From contig CAINVI010000067.1 of the NCBI GenBank assembly GCA_903854075.1, forward strand, positions 1 to 15,393: DNA of 15,393 nucleotides, given 5' to 3'. Below the pieces are notes generated by a model. It was not told where the DNA came from. It did not search any database and worked only from the letters and a program-made list of their open reading frames with translations. Positions within the stretch are counted from its first letter, which is position 1. Every line of letters begins with the position of its first letter. Position numbers and translations under genes: made by a program. Positions 13,241-15,393 of the stretch are shown here, in pieces. Source of the stretch: Candidatus Pollutiaquabacter sp. GTDB lineage: Bacteria; Bacteroidota; Bacteroidia; AKYH767-A; 2013-40CM-41-45.

Positions 13241-14728
13241 TTACTGTTGCTTAATCAATCGTTCAGCAACAGTTCCCTCAGGGGTTTGCATGAAAAGGCT
13301 GTATACGCCATCGGGCAGGTTATCGAGATCCAGACGGTGCGCGGTGGCTTCCCCGGAAATTTCTTGTTGTAGTACTAGTTGACCAAGGGCATCCACTAAT
13401 CGAACCACACGTTGTTCGCCGCGATTCTCCTCAAAAGTAAGCTGAACTTCCTGTTGGGCAGGATTGGGAGACATTGCAATAGCGTTTTTGATTCCGGTGC
13501 GACGTATTGCAACCATTTCAGAAGTAGATGACGCACCGTCGAAATCGGTTTGTTTTATCCGGTAATAAGACAATCCGTTCATTGGCTTTTCATCATATGC
13601 TGTATAAGCTCTCATTTCGGAGGTGGTGCCAGCACCATCGATAACAAACAGCGGTTCAAATTCTTTACCATCGCTACTGCGCTCAATTGTGAAAAAGTCA
13701 TTATTAACTTCCGAAGCGGTTGCCCAATTCAATTTGACTTTTGATCCTTCATTAAGCGCATCGAAACGAGCTAATTCAATGGGTAATACCACAATGGAGC
13801 CAACAGTCAATCGATATTGACACGCCGTGCCGGCAAAACCATCCAGCGAAATCAAGTAACATTGATTAGCCACTGCCGTCCATTGGTAATAGTACTGCGT
13901 GAGCGTACCTGGATTTTGACAAATAACATTAGGTGCGGTGGTTGTTGTCGGGCAAATGCCTCCGGTATTGTAGACAGAAAGTTGTAATCCTTGCGCGGTA
14001 TTACAGATCTGATTGAAAACACTGATATACGCTTGTTGTCCGGCCGGCCAGTTTGCCGGAGCACACCAGCTGTACCAGGTATTATTCTCCACCGAACCGG
14101 AGCAGATTGTTGCATCCGCCGTAGCACCGGCATTGGTGTATGTATAGGTGACATTTGTCGTTAATGAAACTGCGGACGCGCAGGTGTTTCCGGGAGCGGT
14201 ATAGCCGATAGGAGCTGTTATACAAACATTCGTTGCATTGGCTGCTGTGTTCGTGGAGGCGGGCGAAATCATCACCTTGTACCAGTTTCCGGTGGTAAGT
14301 CCGGTAACGGCGACAGAAGAATTCGCAGCAACGGAACCACAGGCGATTTGCGTATTTACAGCGGGAGTTCCAGAATAGACGGCATAATCCCGGCGGTTTG
14401 CATTCGCCGCGCCGCCTCCTACGTAAGGACTTCCGTTGTTGATGGTAAAGCTAGTGGTTGTAGCGTAGACGTCCAGCCAGATCACCTTTTGAGTGCTCTC
14501 ATCATCTGTCGTGCAAATTGGATTCAACCCTCCGGAAGTGCCCGCAGCAGTGATAAATGCTCTGCAATCACCGGTGGGGCATTGCATGTTTCCGCAATAT
14601 TGAGCACCGCAGGAATTGTTGCAACTTGTAGCCGGATAAATAATGTACGGATTGGTTGCACTGGTGCCTACCTGTGCTACTGCATTCAACGTCAGTAAAA
14701 CAAAAAGCAAACTGTAAAAAAGTCTCAT
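13241..14728 (-). CDS. Cysteine-rich secreted protein with T9SS type A sorting domain
   Basis: Predicted cell-surface or secreted protein of unknown function. Seen in 495 residues: signal peptide about 1-19 (ending NAVAQ); a cysteine-rich region 36-303 with 16 Cys, including a dense N-terminal cluster (C36, C40, C45, C50, C55, C72), which suggests disulfide bonds; residues about 183-310 resemble a PPC-like beta domain (WYSWCAP, GLQLSVYN, CYLISLDGF); a cysteine-free Fn3-like module 313-410 (LPIELARFDA, LNWATASEVNNDFFTIERSSD, YYRIKQTDFDG) common in T9SS cargo; and a C-terminal type A sorting domain 417-495 (MSPNPAQQEV, VDALGQLV, LPDGVYSLFM). No enzyme motif is seen. Its ATG is one base past the TGA of the upstream 120-residue gene, so translation is likely coupled. 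No terminator is visible after it. Confidence 0.9.
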   Translation of the reverse strand: MRLFYSLLFVLLTLNAVAQVGTSATNPYIIYPATSCNNSCGAQYCGNMQCPTGDCRAFITAAGTSGGLNPICTTDDESTQKVIWLDVYATTTSFTINNGSPYVGGGAANANRRDYAVYSGTPAVNTQIACGSVAANSSVAVTGLTTGNWYKVMISPASTNTAANATNVCITAPIGYTAPGNTCASAVSLTTNVTYTYTNAGATADATICSGSVENNTWYSWCAPANWPAGQQAYISVFNQICNTAQGLQLSVYNTGGICPTTTTAPNVICQNPGTLTQYYYQWTAVANQCYLISLDGFAGTACQYRLTVGSIVVLPIELARFDALNEGSKVKLNWATASEVNNDFFTIERSSDGKEFEPLFVIDGAGTTSEMRAYTAYDEKPMNGLSYYRIKQTDFDGASSTSEMVAIRRTGIKNAIAMSPNPAQQEVQLTFEENRGEQRVVRLVDALGQLVLQQEISGEATAHRLDLDNLPDGVYSLFMQTPEGTVAERLIKQQ

Positions 14729-14729
14729 A

Positions 14730-15092
14730 TCAGTTATTTTTTTTCAGAATCAAAAAATCATCTACAAAATTTCGCGCAGCAATCTCCTGACGAGAAATGA
14801 TTTTCAGCGTTACATGGGAAGAGAGTTTGTGATAGGTCGTTTCATCGTCCTGGCGCAATAATTCCGCAATGACAAGTATATCGGAAGGAAATGCTTCATC
14901 AAGTCCTTGCGGATCGACGATAAACTGATACGTTCCTGGAGCTGCTTTTACTGCCGACCGCGTCGCTTCTTCATAACCGGCATTCACCGTAGCGATTGCA
15001 AGATCCTGATTGGAATCAGACTGTGCATTGGACTGGAAAGTGCAACACACAAATACTATTAATAGAGGACGGAGGAGGTTGCTGTTGAACAT
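14730..15092 (-). CDS. Small exported protein of unknown function
   Basis: Not recognised. 120 residues with an N-terminal export signal: MFNSNLL then a hydrophobic core (RPLLIVFVCCTF), with a likely signal-peptidase I site after SNAQ (about residue 24). The two adjacent Cys lie inside the hydrophobic core, and no proper lipobox follows, so a lipoprotein is unlikely. The mature part is mixed charged and hydrophobic, with GTYQFIVDP and SDILVIAELL segments; it has no sorting domain and no cysteine, so it is predicted periplasmic. It ends in LILKKNN and TGA, with the next ATG one base later, so it is probably the first gene of an operon with the T9SS cargo gene. No clear promoter box is seen in the 129 bases upstream. 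A role as partner or chaperone of the downstream protein is only inference from coupling. Confidence 0.75.
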   Translation of the reverse strand: MFNSNLLRPLLIVFVCCTFQSNAQSDSNQDLAIATVNAGYEEATRSAVKAAPGTYQFIVDPQGLDEAFPSDILVIAELLRQDDETTYHKLSSHVTLKIISRQEIAARNFVDDFLILKKNN

Positions 15093-15221
15093 GGCAAGAC
15101 GTATTCAGGAGGAGATTGATGTCCTAAATATGTCGCCGAGAATCCCCTTTTTGAAAGAAATCTTGGTAAACAGCCCTAATGATGGGTGAATAACAGGTCG
15201 GAATGGGCCAATTAATGGTGA

Positions 15222-15393
15222 CTATTTGAGCACCAATCGCTGGGTGGCGATACTTGTTGGCGTTTGTACCGTTACAAAATAGATGCCGGTTAATAGGTGG
15301 CTGACATCCAAATCGGTGCCTGAAGCATGTACATCTTCTTCCAACTGACGACTCAGGACTTCACGTCCACTCAGATCGTGTACCTTGACTGTA
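15222..15393 (-). CDS. C-terminal end of a T9SS cargo protein (type A sorting domain), cut by the window edge
   Basis: The last 56 codons of a minus-strand gene that continues beyond the window. Translation gives a typical type A tail: TVKVHDLSGREVL, then a short loop, then DLDVSHLLTGIYFVTV and a final QRLVLK before TAG (15222-15224). VHDLSGRE, the LxTGIYFV strand and the basic last residues are hallmarks of the TIGR04183-type C-terminal signal. The N-terminus and its cargo domains are not visible. It lies 129 bases upstream of the small exported protein gene in the same direction. No terminator is obvious between them. Confidence 0.82.
   Translation of the reverse strand, partial: TVKVHDLSGREVLSRQLEEDVHASGTDLDVSHLLTGIYFVTVQTPTSIATQRLVLK

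Noticed and set aside
13852..14154. 100-codon frame on the same strand as the T9SS cargo gene, in another frame
   Set aside because: It lies wholly inside the cargo gene, whose own frame carries the signal peptide, domains and sorting tail.

Overview
The window is chromosomal DNA from a member of the Bacteroidota. Three things point there. Several genes are preceded by the phylum's promoter box TAnnTTTG instead of an E. coli-type -10 and -35, and few have a Shine-Dalgarno sequence. There are type IX secretion (T9SS) cargo proteins: one gliding-type CHU_C (type B) tail and two type A tails. The block DUF177-rpmF-plsX-fabH-accB-accC is also typical. Genus cannot be read from the sequence. No phage, insertion sequence, CRISPR array, tRNA or rRNA was seen, and no gene-free stretch exceeds about 220 bases.

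Layout. 10-1026 (+) is an enolase-superfamily dipeptide epimerase, converging on aspS (1063-2799, -). Between aspS and tadA, on the minus strand, lies an unlisted 26-residue membrane-peptide ORF (2932-3012) followed by a strong terminator. tadA (3102-3554, +) converges on a single-domain response regulator (3556-3954, -) with one base between the stop codons. A tiny secreted protein that is little more than a CHU_C sorting domain follows (4102-4539, -), divergent from a bacilliredoxin (4756-5172, +). A PlsC-type acyltransferase (5267-6067, -) is divergent from the lipid block.

Lipid block, 6252-11220 (+): DUF177/YceD and ribosomal protein L32, then PlsX, FabH, AccB and AccC. AccB and AccC make malonyl-CoA together with a carboxyltransferase not present here. 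FabH condenses acetyl-CoA with malonyl-ACP. PlsX turns acyl-ACP into acyl-phosphate for phospholipid synthesis, and the nearby PlsC could do the second acylation. The block is not one simple operon: a hairpin with a T-run separates rpmF from plsX, fabH and accB each have their own TAnnTTTG box, and a bidirectional terminator closes the block after accC.

Right end, all minus strand: a coupled pair of secreted-protein genes (a 120-residue exported protein, then a 495-residue cysteine-rich T9SS cargo), an LtaS-like membrane sulfatase-fold transferase with its own promoter boxes, and at the window edge the C-terminal tail of another T9SS cargo gene.

Most of the window is housekeeping, and I do not see a convincing novel multi-gene system. 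The items most worth a second look are the 26-residue membrane peptide unit, the nearly cargo-free CHU_C protein, the phased direct repeats and inverted repeat around the accBC promoter, and the coupled secreted pair next to the LtaS-like enzyme.
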